This document shows, piece by piece, positions 10,395 to 19,897 of a stretch of 64,000 nt of DNA. The notes beneath the pieces were generated by a model. It did not search any database. It worked only from the letters and a program-made list of their open reading frames with translations, and was not told where the DNA came from. The stretch is from Lentibacillus juripiscarius JCM 12147. Its GTDB lineage: Bacteria > Bacillota > Bacilli > Bacillales_D > Amphibacillaceae. Each line of letters begins with the position of its first letter. Positions within the stretch are counted from its first letter, which is position 1. The DNA lies in contig BBCA01000008.1 of assembly GCA_001311805.1 (NCBI GenBank), positions 1-64,000 of the forward strand, written 5' to 3'. Both the position numbers and the translations under genes were made by a program.

Positions 10395-10852
10395 TCGACA
10401 ACACGAAACAGGAATGAAATCTCAAAATATTTACTGGTGTTAAAAATGTGCCGGCAGATCCCAGTCCATGCTTTAACCCGTCAAACACCGGTGATGACCG
10501 ATCAAACTCAATGCCTTTCCATGAAGCGACCATTTCCAGTTTTTTATTTTAGTTCCATAACTGACGGAATCTGGGTACAAGTAATACATAAACAGTAGGT
10601 CAATAACAAACTTATAGACATCCTCTGATTCCTCGGCTACTGCTTTTTCAATTTATCATCGAAGGAATTCCCTGATTCATCGGGCCGTTCGATAAAAATC
10701 GTGCGGAATCTATCAATATTGCTATCAGTCCATATAGACTCCCCTTCCCATATCAGTGACCTGTTATCTAACAAACAATTACTTTTCCATTTTTCTGCAG
10801 CGTCATAAACGGCTTTTCGATCATTCTTTTCATTCTCATGAAATATCGCCAT
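10395..10852 (-). pseudogene. McrB-like AAA ATPase gene, N-terminal fragment
   Basis: The start reads MAIFHENEKNDRKAVYDAAEKW, then IWEGESIWTDSNIDRFR, and in a second frame SEDVYKFVIDLLFMYYLYPD, KIKKLEMVASWKGIEF, GLKHGLGSAGT. This matches the N-terminal region of McrB-type AAA proteins of modification-dependent restriction systems (tryptophan-rich helices and the Gly-x-Gly-Thr motif). The Walker-containing part is missing. It is cut off where the IS4 fragment begins. Assignment is from memory of the family, so moderate. Confidence 0.4.
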
Positions 10853-11163
10853 CGATCCAACCACCTAGGAATTTTTTCTTATTTCCAATTCTACTATAAC
10901 AAACAAAATATTCCAAAACCACACATCATTCTAAAGGTATACAAAAGATAGTGTACCTTTAATAAACACACCAAAAGCACGAATGTTTCAAAACTTATCA
11001 ACACTCGTGTCCCCTATTTATTTGTGGATTGCCTTAATTGCCGTCAGCTGTTTGCCGGTGACTTTTTTCTTTTCCCTAACCATACATCGCCACCTACTTC
11101 ATAAATGTGTGTCACTCTATGATCCGATTGATAGCGTCTATTTGTTGCCAATTTGTTCCTATC

Positions 11164-11217
11164 TTTACAAATTCTTAATAGCCAATTAATAGTTAATTAA
11201 AATTCACCTCCTATAAT
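11164..11217 (+). promoter_or_regulatory. Pho-box array and -10 element of the phoD operon
   Basis: TTTACA (11164), TTAATA (11175), TTAATA (11186) and TTAAAA (11197) are spaced by exactly 11 bp, followed 9 bp later by a perfect TATAAT (11212-11217). Bacillus PhoP binds four TT(A/T/C)ACA-like hexamers with 11-bp period upstream of the -10 element, and there is no good -35 box. This predicts activation by phosphate starvation. Confidence 0.75.
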
Positions 11218-11262
11218 TATAGATGAATCAAATAATAGGGATTATGAAAGGAGCAGGTAAAC

Positions 11263-13012
11263 ATGTCTGGGGAAAAATCTATCGATGAGCTGATTCAAAA
11301 GTTAAATGAAGAAACCTTACAAAACAATGTTGATAGACGGGGATTTCTTGAGGGTGCGGGAAAAATTGCTGGTATATCCCTTGGAATGATAATGGCGCAA
11401 TCAATAGGTGGACTTAAAGTGGAAGCAGCTCCCAGATTCAGCAGCTATCCGTTCTCGCTCGGGGTTGCCTCCGGAGATCCGTTATCTGACAGTGTCGTTT
11501 TATGGACAAGATTAGCTCCCGAACCTCTTAACGGAGGAGGGATGCCTATGCATACTGTTCCTGTGAATTGGGAGCTAGCTAAAGATAAACATTTTCGTCA
11601 TATTGTTCAACGTGGAACAGAGCATTCAAAACCTGAGTTAGCCCATTCCGTTCATGCGGAAGTCGATGGACTGCAGCCTGACACGGTCTATTTCTATCGT
11701 TTCAAGACCGGAAATGAACATAGCCAAGTAGGAAAAACGAAAACACTTCCTTCAAATGGAGCTCATGTATCTAGTCTGACCTTTGCATTTGCTTCTTGCC
11801 AGCAATACGAACACGGATACTATACTGCTTACAAACATATGGCAAAAGAAGAACTCGATCTTGTTTTCCACCTTGGTGACTATATATACGAATATGGCCC
11901 AAATGAATATGTTGCTGGTACAGGCAATATCAGAAGCCATAACGGTCCGGAAATCAAGACACTGGAAGATTACCGCAATCGCCATGCCCAATATCGTTCA
12001 GACGAGAATCTGCAAGCGGCTCATGCTGCTTTCCCATGGGTCGTGACTTGGGATGATCATGAAGTGGAAAACAACTATGCCGATACCATCCCAGAAAAAG
12101 GACAATCCGTGGAGGAATTTGTTAAACGGCGTATTGCTGCCTACCAAGCATATTACGAACATATGCCTCTTCGCAGATCATCGATGCCACATGGTTCAGA
12201 TATGCAGCTATATCGACGTTTCTTATGGTGACTTAGCAAACTTCTTTGTACTGGACACCCGACAATACCGTTCAGACCAAGCGAACGGCGATAAAAGTTC
12301 TCCGCAAACACCGGAGTCGATGGATCCATCCCGCAGTCTTCTAGGCGATGAACAGGAAGATTGGTTGCTCAATAACCTTAGCCAATCACAAACAAATTGG
12401 AACGTGATGGCACAGCAGATATTCTTTGCGAAACGTAACTATGGACCAAGTCCGGATGAACCTTTATACAGTATGGATGCCTGGGATGGTTACATTCCTT
12501 CCCGTCAGCGGATAACGGACTTTGTTGAGGGCAAAGACATGGATAACCTCATTGTACTTACAGGGGACGTTCATGCTAACTGGGCGTCCAATTTAACCGC
12601 AGATTTTGATGATCCGAATTCACGCGTATTCGGAGCTGAATTTGTCGGAACATCGATTACTTCAGGTGGAGATGGAGCCGACAAGCGAGCAGATACTGAC
12701 AAGATTTTAGAACAGAATAAACACATTACATTCTTTAACGATTATCGTGGCTATGTTCGCTGCCAAGTTACTCCGAATCAATGGAAAACAGATTATCGTG
12801 TGATTCCATTTGTCTCAAAACCGGGTGCAGATATCTCTACAAGAGCTTCCTTTGTATATGAGAAACATCCAGAAGGTCTTAAAGAAGTATCTACAACAGC
12901 AGTACCAGAAGGAAAGATAATGTCTAATGAAGTTGAAGAAAATCGTAATCAGGCCCATGACAGAGCACATAAAAAGCAAATGAAGAAAAAAGGAGAAATT
13001 GTGCCGAATTAA
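11263..13012 (+). pseudogene. phoD: alkaline phosphatase D (Tat-exported), one frameshift
   Basis: About 582 residues, starting at ATG behind GAAAGGAG. The N-terminus carries a twin-arginine signal (DRRGFLEGAGK plus a hydrophobic stretch). A PhoD N-terminal domain follows (FSLGVASGDPLSDSVVLWTR). The metallophosphatase core has CQQYEHGYY, HLGDYIYEYG, TWDDHEVENN and TGDVHANW, which ligate iron and calcium. One indel near 12222 shifts LYRRF to SYGDLANFFVLDTRQYR. Family role: extracellular phosphodiesterase/phosphomonoesterase that releases phosphate, for example from teichoic acid. It is followed by tatA at 47 bp and preceded by Pho boxes. The single break is probably an artefact. Confidence 0.85.
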
Positions 13013-13059
13013 AGCCACGCGTATCTCAGTTAATTGACGAATAGAAAGGAGTAGGGTGA

Positions 13060-13269
13060 ATGATCTCAAATATCGGGATTCCAGGATTGATTTTAGTTCT
13101 CGTCATTGCTCTGATTATTTTTGGCCCGTCAAAACTACCGGAAATTGGCCGGGCATTCGGAAAGACTTTAACTGAATTCAAAAGTGCCACGAATGAGCTG
13201 ATGACGGGTGAAAATAAAGAAGAAAAAAGGAAAAGACCGGCTTACGTCCGCGAAGAAAGAACAGGATAA
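13060..13269 (+). CDS. tatA: twin-arginine translocase TatA
   Basis: This intact 69-residue protein has the classic TatA layout: one N-terminal transmembrane helix ([16 protein letters not shown]), the hinge [17 protein letters not shown] with conserved FGP, then an amphipathic helix and a charged tail. AAAGGAG lies before ATG 13060. The position after phoD matches the TatAd of Bacillus, which exports PhoD. Its usual partner tatC follows only as a stub. Confidence 0.92.
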   Translation: MISNIGIPGLILVLVIALIIFGPSKLPEIGRAFGKTLTEFKSATNELMTGENKEEKRKRPAYVREERTG

Positions 13270-13283
13270 AACAGTAAGCTAGA

Positions 13284-13317
13284 GAAGAGTGGGCGGGGAA
13301 ACCCCGTCCTCTTTTAA
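13284..13317 (+). terminator. terminator after tatA
   Basis: GAGTGGGCGGGG-AAA-CCCCGTCCTC followed by TTTTAAA. It separates tatA from the tatC stub. Confidence 0.6.
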
Positions 13318-13337
13318 ATGAAGAGGAGGTTCACGCC

Positions 13338-13451
13338 ATGGAAAATAAAAACTTAGCGATTGTCAATCATTTAGAGGAACTTCGCAACAGAAGAAGGACG
13401 CCTTCTTTTTCGAGAAGCGCGCCCTTATTTCACCCGAAAAATGTTGTATGA
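13338..13451 (+). pseudogene. tatC: tatC N-terminal stub
   Basis: ATG 13338 follows AGAGGAGG. The first residues MENKNLAIVNHLEELRNR match the conserved TatC start (HLxELRxR). Similarity then ends abruptly: the next residues are unrelated, the frame stops after 37 codons, and no TatC membrane helix appears in any frame downstream. This is a real truncation, not a simple frameshift. PhoD export must then rely on another TatC elsewhere in the genome, unless the region is misassembled. Confidence 0.65.
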
Positions 13452-13561
13452 AAAGGCCACTTTAATGTCATTAATCGTGCTTCACTTTATGGAGTGTTAG
13501 CCCTTCTTCCTCACCTCCACCTGTTGATTGGTAGTCCCACTCATCTGGGGCATCTGTCAAA

Positions 13562-14509
13562 TCACTCCGGTAACATAACTCTACTAAATTCTTCTATAAA
13601 TTCTTCATAATGAAGTTGGATGGCAATTCGCGTTTCTCCTGCTTTACTTGCTGGCCGATAGTCAATATAGGACATCCCTTTTGCTTCAATCCCCTCAACC
13701 ACATTTGCATCATAGTATATGTAATCAACGATGGCAGGATTTTTAATCACCATGATGGTAAGAAGATCGTGAATAGGTGCACCTTGAATACCCGGTACAG
13801 TTTTTATAATTCGTAGTAATATTCAAAGACTGGCTTGATCATGAAGGCATAGATGTTTTCTTGTTTTGAGAAATAGAGTCAACGATATCCGGAGTAAGAA
13901 CAGCAAATTGGGTGGCATTTAACGGAGTAATCGTCAGGTTATGTGCAAACTTAAGCACGAAATTAGATGAAGTTGGATCACCAAAAAATTTGCTTCTGCC
14001 AGTGCCGTTACGTTACCTGGAACAAAGAATGCACCACCCATCACATAAAAGGAATGAACCATTTTTAATTGGTCGGGAAACAGGATAAACGCAGTTGCCA
14101 GACTAGTCGAACGTCCTGTGTCTACAATAATAAGCTCATCTCTATATCTTTCTATGATGAGACGAATAGTATCAAAAGGATACGTTTGGTATTGCATATT
14201 ACTAGGAGGCCGTATCGGACCGATTCCTTCACCATGAATTTCAGGGTAAAACGTCACATCTTCCTGCTGCACCGGTTGGGAGGCGCCAGGAATAATCGGA
14301 ATGTCATTTCTCCCCGCTAATTGCACTAAATGGGCAGCATTGGCTGTAGCCTGTTCTTTTGTCACATTCCCATAACTGCTGACGATACCAACAAGCTCGA
14401 TTTCAGGATCCAGCATGGTATACATAATTGCCAAGGAATCATCTATTCCAGGATCACAAAATAAAAGAATTTTTTCGTGATGAAAATCCCCTCCTTCTAT
14501 ACTATACAT
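13562..14509 (-). pseudogene. nucleoside hydrolase (IunH-like), multiple frameshifts
   Basis: The frame opens with LLFCDPGIDDSLAIMYTM, the DxDxxxDD-like calcium/ribose site of inosine-uridine-preferring nucleoside hydrolases (first Asp of the usual DTD replaced by C-D-P-G). It continues with GNVTKEQATANAAHL, GASQP, IHGEGIGPI, DTGRSTSLATA and FYVMGGAF. After breaks near 13985, 13870 and 13810 it ends AIQLHYEEFIEEFSRVML. Reaction: hydrolysis of the N-glycosidic bond of ribonucleosides. GGAGGGG at 14490 points to a start at ATCACGAAAAAA, suggesting ATG was misread as ATC; the annotated start is the ATG upstream. Confidence 0.7.
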
Positions 14510-14802
14510 ATTACAAGGTTCAAGAAGCATGCCTGAAACAGTGATGTGCAGTACGGTTTGTGTCAACACATTAATCCGATAGTGAGGGAATAACCACCCA
14601 TTTCGGTATGGGACAGTAAACCCGTGCCCTTTTTATATAGCGACAAAAAGCTGTACATTGGCGTTAAAAACTATTATTATAGACTATTAGGTTAATTTCT
14701 TCTACTGATTATTTTTCGTAAATTTGTAAGCGAATTCATTCAGTTATAGGGGGAACCTGGTCAAAGCTGAACATCACGAGATTTCATTCCAGGGGGATAC
14801 AT

Positions 14803-16187
14803 ATGCTTAACATTCTTGAAAATATTAATTCCGTTCTTTGGGGAAAACCGAGTTTAGTTTTATTAGTGGGGACTGGATTATTTTTAACGCTTATTCTAAA
14901 GGGTTTACAATTTAAGAAATTGGGGTATGCGCTTAAATTAGCTTTCTCAAAAGACAAAGAGGCAGATGGTACAGAGGGGGATGTCAGTAACTTTAAAGCC
15001 TTGATGACGTCACTTGCCGGAATGGTAGGCAATGGTAATATTGCTGGTGTCGCAACCGCCGTGACATTGGGAGGCCCGGGAGCTATATTCTGGATGTGGA
15101 TCGTAGGACTGGTTGGAATGGCAACGAATATGCAGAGGCATTACTTGCGATGAAATATCGAGTGAAGAATGCAGAGGGGGAATATTCGAGCGGCCCGATG
15201 TATTATATCGAACGTGGAATAGGAAGAAAGTGGAGGCCTCTTGCTGTTGCATTTGCTTTTTCGGGGCATTTGCAGCACTCGGAATCGGTAATAGTGTACA
15301 GTCAAATACTATTGCCGATGTGATGCAAAATAGTTTTAGCATCAATGGAATAACCACAGGAGTGATTCTTGTCATCCTGACCTCCTTGATTATTTTTGGG
15401 GGCTTGCAGCGGATTAGTTCTGTAGCCGGGGTGTTTGTACCGGTAATGGCGGTCTTCTATATTATTGCATCCCTTATTATTCTTGGATTGAATTATGATA
15501 AAATTGTCCCCGCCTTTTCCTTGATATTTACATATGCGTTTCATCCACTCCCAGCGGTTGGTGGCTTTTCCGGTATCGTTATATCAGAGGCTATCCGTAA
15601 TGGTGTATCCAAAGGAATTTTCTCGAACGAAGCAGGGCTCGGCACCGTTGCATTAATTGCTGGTAACGCCAGGACAAGCCACCCGGTTAAACAAGCATTA
15701 GTTGCCATGACTGGTACATTTATCGTAACGATTATCGTTTGCACCATGACAGGTCTAGTCTTACTTGTCACAGGTTTTTGGGATACAACCGGGGGGATTA
15801 CTATCTGGCGTAGCACACGATGCAAGCCTTGATGCAGGCGCCCTGACAAGTGCGGCATTTGGTTCCTCATTAGGTGATATCGGTGAATATATGGTGTCCA
15901 TTTCCGTTGTTTTCTTCGGGTTTTCGACCATTTTAGGCTGGTATGTTTATGGGTCGAAATGCTTTGAATACTTATTTGGTTTAGGTTATATGGGTATTTA
16001 TCGTTTGATTTATGTTGGTGCTACATTCATTGGAACCATTGCCAAATTGACAACCGTCTGGGCGTTTGCTGACATGGCGAATGCATTGATGATGATACCA
16101 AACTTAATCGGCATTTTGCTTTTATATAAAGTGGTTGCCAATGAAACGAATGATTATTTTCATAACTTTTATGAACAAGCTAAGTAG
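14803..16187 (+). pseudogene. alanine/glycine:sodium symporter (AGCS family), frameshifted
   Basis: About 460 residues in three frames, starting at ATG 14803 behind CCAGGGGG. AGCS hallmarks are visible: NFKALMTSLAGMVGNGNIAGVA, the family signature helix; GPMYYIERG; GIFSNEAGLGTVALIAGNA; and FGFSTILGWYVYG. Breaks lie near 15128, 15262 and 15790, each with the protein resuming at once. It imports alanine or glycine with sodium, as AlsT/GlnT-type carriers do. The divergent nucleoside hydrolase upstream has no obvious link. The 3' end is followed by a REP-like hairpin that can act as terminator. Confidence 0.85.
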
Positions 16188-16195
16188 ATTTGTTA

Positions 16196-16262
16196 AAGCG
16201 AATAGAAGCGAACGGATCGAACAGTGCCTGGCACTGTTCGCTTCTGTTCGCTGCACTTTTTT
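16196..16262. repeat. REP-like palindrome, copy 2 (also terminator)
   Basis: Nested inverted repeats GCGAATAGAAGCGAAC...GTTCGCTTCTGTTCGC surround GAACAGTGCC-TGGCACTGTTC and end in TTTTTT. It sits between two convergent genes and can terminate both. Confidence 0.75.
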
Positions 16263-16291
16263 AATAAAAGGATAGATTCTTCCTAACCCCT

Positions 16292-17499
16292 TTACCTTTC
16301 CGCATGCCATTCCCTAACCTTCTTATCCGATGGCAGCAAGAATGTAACTATTCCAAGCAATGGCAATAACGAAATCGCAACCATGGTCGGTGTTAATCCG
16401 ATTAAATCAATTAATGAACCCAGTGCAACGGAACCAATTGCTCCCATACCAAAAGCCAGTCCGACCGTTAATCCGGACATGGTGCCAATCTTGCCCGGTA
16501 TTAATTCCTGGGCATAAACAACGGTTACCGAAAAGCTCGACATGACGATGAGACCGAGTAATCCTAGTAGTATAATCGCACCAATTGCACTTGCGTATGG
16601 CAAAATTAATGCTAGTGGTACCGCAGCCAGCAGCGAGAATAAAATGACATTTTTCTTACCAAAGCGATCTGCCAGCGGGCCGCCAAGAAAAGTTCCAATG
16701 GCGCCCATCAGTAAAAATGTAAAAATATAGAATTGCGACTCTGCGATGGACATTCCATAATTTTCAATCGCGTAAAAAGCGTAAAAGTTGGAAATGGCCT
16801 TGGCATACCATGTTCGGGCAAAAATAATAAATATAAGTACAATCAGCGCATTCCGTATTGCCCTAGACACATTTTTATCGACTTTTTCCTTTTGCTCCGG
16901 TTGTTTCTTTTTAACGACTGTGGGAGTCATTGCTGCATACCACCTGGCAATGTAAATTAGAAAAATCACTGCCAGGCCAGCAACTGCCGTAAACCATATC
17001 ACACCAAATTGTCCCAAAGGAACGAGGACTAAAGCGGTTATAACAGGTGCCAGTGCCTGACCGGAATTGCCACCTACCTGATAAATAGATTGTGCAGTAC
17101 CACGACGCGGACCTGCTGCGAGATAGGCCACACGGGACCCCTCAGGATGGAAAATCGCCGACCCCAATCCAATAAACAGAACACTGACAAGGATGGTCCA
17201 GAAGTTAGGAGCAAATGCTAACCCGAATATCCCGACCATACTGCTTGCAAGCCCCAATGGCAAAGCAAAAGGCATTGGCCGTTTGTCGGTATACATCCCC
17301 ACCACCGGCTGCATCACGGAAGCAACCATGTTCAATGTAAAAGTAATGAGACCAAGCTGTGTAAATGTTAAGCCCAATGACTCTTCCAAAATCGGAAAAA
17401 CGGCAGGAATAACAGCCTGGAGTGTATCGTTTAACATATGACATATGCCAATGATAAATAAAATGGAGTAAACCGTTTGATTATGTGTTTTGTTTTCAT
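16292..17499 (-). pseudogene. MFS transporter, fosmidomycin-resistance (Fsr) type, frameshifted N-terminus
   Basis: The main frame of 381 residues begins HMLNDTLQAVIPAVFP, which is the Fsr-family helix 1 (the HxxND motif). It continues with TFTLNMVASVMQPVVG, IFHPEGSRVAYLAAG and QVGGNSGQALAPV, all typical of Fsr/YfnC exporters. Upstream codons NQTVYSILFIIGI belong to the same helix. They join to ATG 17499 (MKTKH) if a small indel near 17480 is corrected. Twelve helices are expected, with a charged central loop (KKKQPEQKEKVDKN). It probably exports a small hydrophobic compound. Confidence 0.8.
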
Positions 17500-17547
17500 G
17501 TTATTTGTTGCAGCAGCCATATTTCTCCTCTATTCCAGTCAGTTTAA

Positions 17548-17596
17548 AGCGAACGGTACCTTCGAACGGTGCCTGGCACTGTTCGGTGCGTTCGCT
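17548..17596. repeat. REP-like palindrome, copy 3
   Basis: AGCGAACG...CGTTCGCT encloses CGAACGGTGCC-TGGCACTGTTCG, the same core as copies at 9495 and 16196 but with a longer outer stem. Confidence 0.7.
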
Positions 17597-17635
17597 AATT
17601 ATACCATATAATAAAGGTAGAAAGCGTATATTAAT

Positions 17636-17669
17636 AAAGAACCCCGAGAATGGGATGTCGGAGTTCTTT
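17636..17669. terminator. terminator-like hairpin
   Basis: AAAGAACCCCGA pairs with TCGGAGTTCTTT (one mismatch). It lies downstream of the HMA gene on the minus strand, with a second large hairpin (AGTAATCCCC/GGGGATTACT) at 17707-17752. Confidence 0.5.
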
Positions 17670-17833
17670 GAGCTACGCCGCACAGAAGTTGCGGTGGCAA
17701 GTTTGGGAGTAATCCCCTTCCCTATGCCAATTCACAGGAGGGGATTACTTCTTCATTCCGTTACTCAAAACTGGTATACCAGAAACGCAGCTATACCAGA
17801 ATCAATCCTTACTTCAGCTTTTCAATCCGGCCT

Positions 17834-18088
17834 TTACATACTTTTCCCGGACCGTTCTGCTGCGTCAAATCCGGTATCTTGAATGACGCGAATGATTTCC
17901 GGGATCCCTGTCAGATGGCTCTCATAAGATCCCTGTCAGATGGCTCTCATAAGTCACCTCTCCATTTTCACCTTCCAAATGAACGCCGACATCCTTGACA
18001 CCCGCATAGCAAAAACGGCCTTTTCAATCTTGGTTTTGCAGTCCGGACAATGCATGTCTTTGATGTCAAAGTATGCTGTTTCGCGCAT
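17834..18088 (-). pseudogene. heavy-metal-associated (CopZ-like) protein, frameshifted
   Basis: ATG 18088 lies behind AAGGAGGTG. The protein begins MRETAYFDIKDMHCPDCKTKIEKAV: beta strand, then the metal-binding MHCxxC loop of HMA domains. In the next frame it reads GVKDVGVHLEGENGEVTYES and IPEIIRVIQDTGFDAAE, completing the beta-alpha-beta fold of about 75 residues. A perfect 25-bp tandem duplication at 17903-17952 disrupts the frame; removing one copy restores HLTGIPEII. An MHCPDC copper(I) site beside ctaG and sco1 suggests copper delivery to cytochrome oxidase assembly or its removal. Confidence 0.65.
17903..17952. repeat. 25-bp perfect tandem duplication
   Basis: The unit beginning GATCCCTGTCAGATGG occurs twice head to tail (17903-17927, 17928-17952) inside the HMA gene and shifts its frame. 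It may be a replication slip or an assembly duplication. Confidence 0.9.
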
Positions 18089-18188
18089 CGTTTGGCTCAC
18101 CTCCTTCCTTTTCGCATTACAGTTTATTTCCGTGCATTCCCGATTAGAACTTCAGAGACGACCCCGAAAGCTGCGAATCAGAATCGTC

Positions 18189-19007
18189 TTAAGCTTCATC
18201 GTCCTTGTTCCCCAGGCGGCACGACATCACAATACTTGCTTTATGCACGCTAAGCATTAGTACGCCGGCAAATGCCTGTTCATATTCGGTATGGAACGGA
18301 TATGGAAGCAGTCCACCAGCTGCAGCTGAATCTGTTTGACCCGATGTACAGAGCTGTGGTGTCCATTGGCTGCCGAACGGATTCGCCATGCCACCGATGA
18401 GCGCATTTGCGATAAATATCAGACAGGCTGGCATAATAACTGCGCCGCTCAGCCATGCATAGTGTTTCATCTCCTGCCGCGGGAGACGTTCATCGGGGTC
18501 CGGCGAGGCAATCGGCATCCACATTGAAAAGGCTAGCACAATCAGCAGTATGGAGTAGATATTCTGAAGCAGTGGGTATTGTGCCAATAAATCGAGGACA
18601 AAAGGTAAGTGGTAAAACAGGAATAGTACTCCGAACATCAGAAGCGAGATTTTTGACGGGAAAAAGCGTCTGCCGTTATTGAATATAACCAGCACACGCA
18701 TGTTACGAATTCGCCGGTACAGCCGGCCAGGAATTCCTAGCAGCATAAAGGGTGGTATGATAAAATAAACCAAGCTCATTTGCAGCATGTGCAGGCTGAA
18801 GGTAAGATGACTAGCAGCTGCCAGCGGACTTCCGGTAACAGCATACAAACTGACTAGCGCAAGAAAAAGAACACCGGCTTCCTGCGCGGCTCATCATGAC
18901 TCCTGAAACGTCTGAACAAATACACATATAGAATCCCCACAAAAACAGCAAGCTAAGAGCGGGATATTCCACACAAGGAACTGTTCCAGGAATAACGCAT
19001 CAGCCAA
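18189..19007 (-). pseudogene. ctaG: cytochrome c oxidase assembly factor CtaG, frameshifted
   Basis: A multi-pass membrane protein of the caa3-oxidase CtaG family. TTG 19007 follows AAGGGGGGATCA and gives ADALFLEQFLVWNIPLL. Frame breaks around 18930 and 18900 precede RKPVFFFLALVSLYAVTGSP. The large frame continues ASHLTFSLHMLQMSLVYFII, the conserved His-containing helix pair, then LFLFYHLPFVLD and WMPIASPDPDERL. In Bacillus, CtaG is needed to make active caa3 oxidase, probably in copper insertion. It is divergent from the regulator-sco1 unit, with ResD-like repeats between. The last residues (CRLGNKDDEA) look plausible. Confidence 0.8.
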
Positions 19008-19086
19008 ATGATCCCCCCTTTTTAAGTCATCCTGTGAAACAGACATAATTCCCTTTGTCACTTCCTCCCCATATATATGTTGAACT

Positions 19087-19114
19087 TTCACAAATCATTC
19101 ACAATGCGTTCACA
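19087..19114 (-). promoter_or_regulatory. three ResD-like TTCACA direct repeats
   Basis: TTCACA occurs at 19087, 19098 and 19109, exactly 11 bp apart (TGTGAA on the ctaG-sense strand). ResD, the PhoP-like response regulator of respiration in Bacillus, binds TTGTGAA-type boxes. The position between ctaG and the regulator-sco1 genes fits oxygen/redox control. Inference from motif and context. Confidence 0.5.
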
Positions 19115-19123
19115 CAAACGTCA

Positions 19124-19152
19124 TTGAAAAACAGCCCAATCCCGGTTATGAT
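19124..19152 (+). promoter_or_regulatory. sigma-A-type promoter for the regulator-sco1 unit
   Basis: TTGAAA (19124-19129), 17-bp spacer, TATGAT (19147-19152). It starts 15 bp beyond the last TTCACA repeat begins. Confidence 0.6.
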
Positions 19153-19216
19153 GATGTTAAGAATTGTTTGAGAATGTTAGAAACAATCGTACATAGCATA
19201 GAGAGGGGATAATCGA

Positions 19217-19801
19217 TTGCTGCCTATTGAGCGTCAGCAAAAAATAAAGGAATTATTAAGTAAACATCACTACATGAAAATTTCCGATCTGAGTGAAGAG
19301 CTGGGCGTCTCCGAAATGACGATTCACCGTGATTTAAAACCGCTGATTAACGATGGTGCCGTACTAAAAACTTTCGGTGGAGTATCGATTGCCCAGGATG
19401 CGAATGAGCATACACCAGCTACGAAAGACTGTGTTTTTGCAGCCGTACAATCAATGACCGTCTCGCATATCGACTAATTTTAACAAATAACCGAATCGAG
19501 ACGGCATGCTGTGCACATTGTGGCCTTCTTCGTCACCGCCAGCTCGGGGATGAGGTGGTTCAAGCCATTTGTCCGGACTTTTTCCGGCAGACAACCCTAA
19601 GTGCACAGCTGGCTTTTATGTAATGGATGCCTCCGTTGAAATCGGGTGCTGTCATCCGCAAGTATTAACATTTGAACGGAGCAAGGATGCGGAGAAATTT
19701 GTTAAAGGCTTTGGCGGGACCATTTATCACTTTTCGGACGCCGAGGAAGCCATTTTCCAAAAATGAACGGGCACGGCGGCTGTTCGGGAAGTCATCACTG
19801 A
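19217..19801 (+). CDS. DeoR-type HTH regulator fused to NosL-like cysteine-rich domain, frameshifted
   Basis: TTG 19217 behind GAGAGGGGA opens LPIERQQKIKELLSKHHYMK...SEELGVSEMTIHRDLKPL, a DeoR winged helix. Correcting T-run indels near 19438 and 19612 and an A-run near 19764 gives one protein of about 195 residues. After the HTH come KDCVFCSRT, TACCAHCGLLRHRQLGDE, AICPDFFRQTT, AFYVMDASVEIGCCHPQVL and TFERSKDAEKFVKGFGG, then a tail GHGGCSGSHH. The second half resembles NosL copper-binding proteins (YV...G...F...AeaF...GG), with CC where NosL has Met. Usual DeoR proteins instead carry a sugar-phosphate domain. Location before sco1 suggests a copper- or redox-sensing regulator. Function is inferred. 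Confidence 0.65.
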
Positions 19802-19897
19802 TGCAGCAGCTAGTTCAGACAGCTGGATTCAGGCAGGCCGGGGCACTGGCTTTTCAAAACAAAATAGCATCCGGGCCAATAAGAAAGGATGGATTAC

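Noticed and set aside
10983..11189. 68-residue plus-strand hydrophobic frame before phoD
   Set aside because: No ribosome site, and its end overlaps the Pho-box array.
14575..14640. Possible riboswitch between the nucleoside hydrolase and AGCS symporter genes
   Set aside because: A short CCCAT/ATGGG hairpin and G/C-rich blocks are present, but they match no riboswitch consensus I know (purine, glycine, guanidine).
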